This document shows, one piece after another, positions 63,464 through 64,000 of a stretch of 64,000 nt of DNA. The position numbers and the translations under genes were made by a program. The DNA lies in the NCBI GenBank assembly GCA_035326105.1, contig DAOKYO010000002.1, positions 124,001-188,000 of the forward strand, read 5' to 3'. This DNA comes from Bacilli bacterium. Lineage in GTDB: Bacteria > Bacillota_I > Bacilli_A > RFN20 > CAG-826. The notes under the pieces were generated by a model that ran no database searches, was not told where the DNA came from, and saw only the letters and a program-made list of their open reading frames with translations. Position 1 is the stretch's first letter. The number at the start of each line of letters is the position of its first letter.

Positions 63464-64000
63464 ATGCCGGAATTACCTGAAGTAGAGACGGTTCGCAAAT
63501 TGCTTGAGCCGGTGGTTAAAAATGAAGAAATTGCCGATATTGTCGTCTATAAAAAACGCATTGTTCAAGGAAGCCCCGATGTATTTATTAATACCCTTCG
63601 GGGACATCATTTTACGAGCATTTCGCGTATTGGTAAGTACTTGATTTTTCATTTGGATAATAATTTGGTGTTGCTATCTCATCTACGGATGGAAGGAAAG
63701 TATATCGAGATTGGTCCTAAGGATCAAATTAGTCGCTTTTGTCGTGTTTTATTCGTTTTTAAAAGCGGAAAACGTCTTTGCTATGATGATTCGCGGCAAT
63801 TCGGAATTATGAAATTGACCGACGAGAAGCACTTTTTAACGGAAAAGGAGTTAACCAATGTCGGTCCGGAACCATTCGTTGTTGATAAGGACTATTTTTA
63901 CCAACGGCTTCATCGATTGAAGAAGTCGACAAAAGAAGCAATCTTGGATCAGAAAATAATGACCGGATTAGGCAACATCTACGCGGATGAGGTCCTTTTT
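63464..64000 (+). CDS. mutM: Formamidopyrimidine-DNA glycosylase, partial
   Basis: Base-excision glycosylase/AP lyase for 8-oxoguanine. The first 179 residues are in the window; the gene continues past the edge. Starts MPELPEVETVRKLLEP, with the catalytic Pro2 and Glu3, followed by the Lys/Met/Arg-type HLRMEGKY segment with the probe-loop residues, DDSRQFGIMKL, and IMTGLGNIYADEVLF. GAGGAAAG precedes the ATG. Order polA-mutM is common in Firmicutes. Confidence 0.96.
   Translation, partial: MPELPEVETVRKLLEPVVKNEEIADIVVYKKRIVQGSPDVFINTLRGHHFTSISRIGKYLIFHLDNNLVLLSHLRMEGKYIEIGPKDQISRFCRVLFVFKSGKRLCYDDSRQFGIMKLTDEKHFLTEKELTNVGPEPFVVDKDYFYQRLHRLKKSTKEAILDQKIMTGLGNIYADEVLF

Overview
The window is one contiguous stretch of a low-to-moderate GC Firmicutes/Mollicutes-type chromosome (Bacilli side, of the RF39/Izemoplasma/Acholeplasma-like kind; exact lineage not determinable by reading). 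Supporting signs are an L27 with a cleavable N-terminal extension plus the Prp protease, T-box leaders on three aminoacyl-tRNA synthetase genes, CIRCE operators on groESL, consensus sigma-A promoters and strong AGGAGG ribosome sites. UGA is a stop codon (for example prp and nrnA) and Trp is UGG, so the code is standard, unlike Mycoplasma or Spiroplasma. No rRNA, CRISPR array, insertion sequence, integrase or phage gene was seen.

Layout. 1-11.6 kb, minus strand: rplU-prp-rpmA, radC, an unannotated 58-aa double-glycine-leader peptide just upstream of radC, valS with T-box, groES-groEL with two CIRCE operators, a small membrane protein, engB, lon and tig. 11.6-26.2 kb, minus strand: an accessory region with a TPR-like protein, ogt, a methyltransferase, a DUF6273-type protein, three secreted lipoprotein hydrolases with Ser-rich linkers (ComEC-like metallo-beta-lactamase fold, endonuclease I, M6 metalloprotease), an ABC-FtsX transporter with a lipoprotein and a decayed secreted protein, further gene remnants, and a tRNA-Arg(UCU) at its edge. 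26.3-45.5 kb: uvrC-mutS2 facing rnhC, rluD-lspA-ileS (T-box), ftsZ-ftsA, a split lipoprotein, a small membrane protein, rsmH-mraZ, a DUF177 protein, and pheT-pheS (T-box). 45.5-54 kb: TrmH-family methyltransferase, YgjP-like metallopeptidase, DUF523, ECF S component, M42 aminopeptidase, dimeric dUTPase, glgP and glgB. 54.2-64 kb, plus strand: ackA, sdaA, nrnA, dnaE, polA and the start of mutM.

How it fits together. The core is replication and repair, translation, protein quality control and division. The dcw region is cut down to mraZ-rsmH-(FtsL-position protein) and ftsA-ftsZ, with no murein genes here, and the sepF-divIVA block usual between ftsZ and ileS is absent; this fits a wall-less or wall-reduced cell, but the window cannot prove it. 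Metabolism visible here is glycogen turnover, acetate-kinase ATP formation and serine deamination, consistent with a fermentative host-associated life. The secreted nuclease, protease and MBL lipoproteins suggest scavenging of nucleic acid and protein outside the cell, and a good cre-box match upstream of the protease suggests carbon control.

Most worth a second look: the double-glycine peptide at 1836-2012 whose ribosome site lies in a terminator-like hairpin; the secreted-protein/lipoprotein/ABC-FtsX cassette whose first gene has several lesions; the gene remnants ending beside tRNA-Arg; the lipoprotein split by a frameshift at 38915; and two MraZ-type boxes overlapping the mraZ ribosome site.
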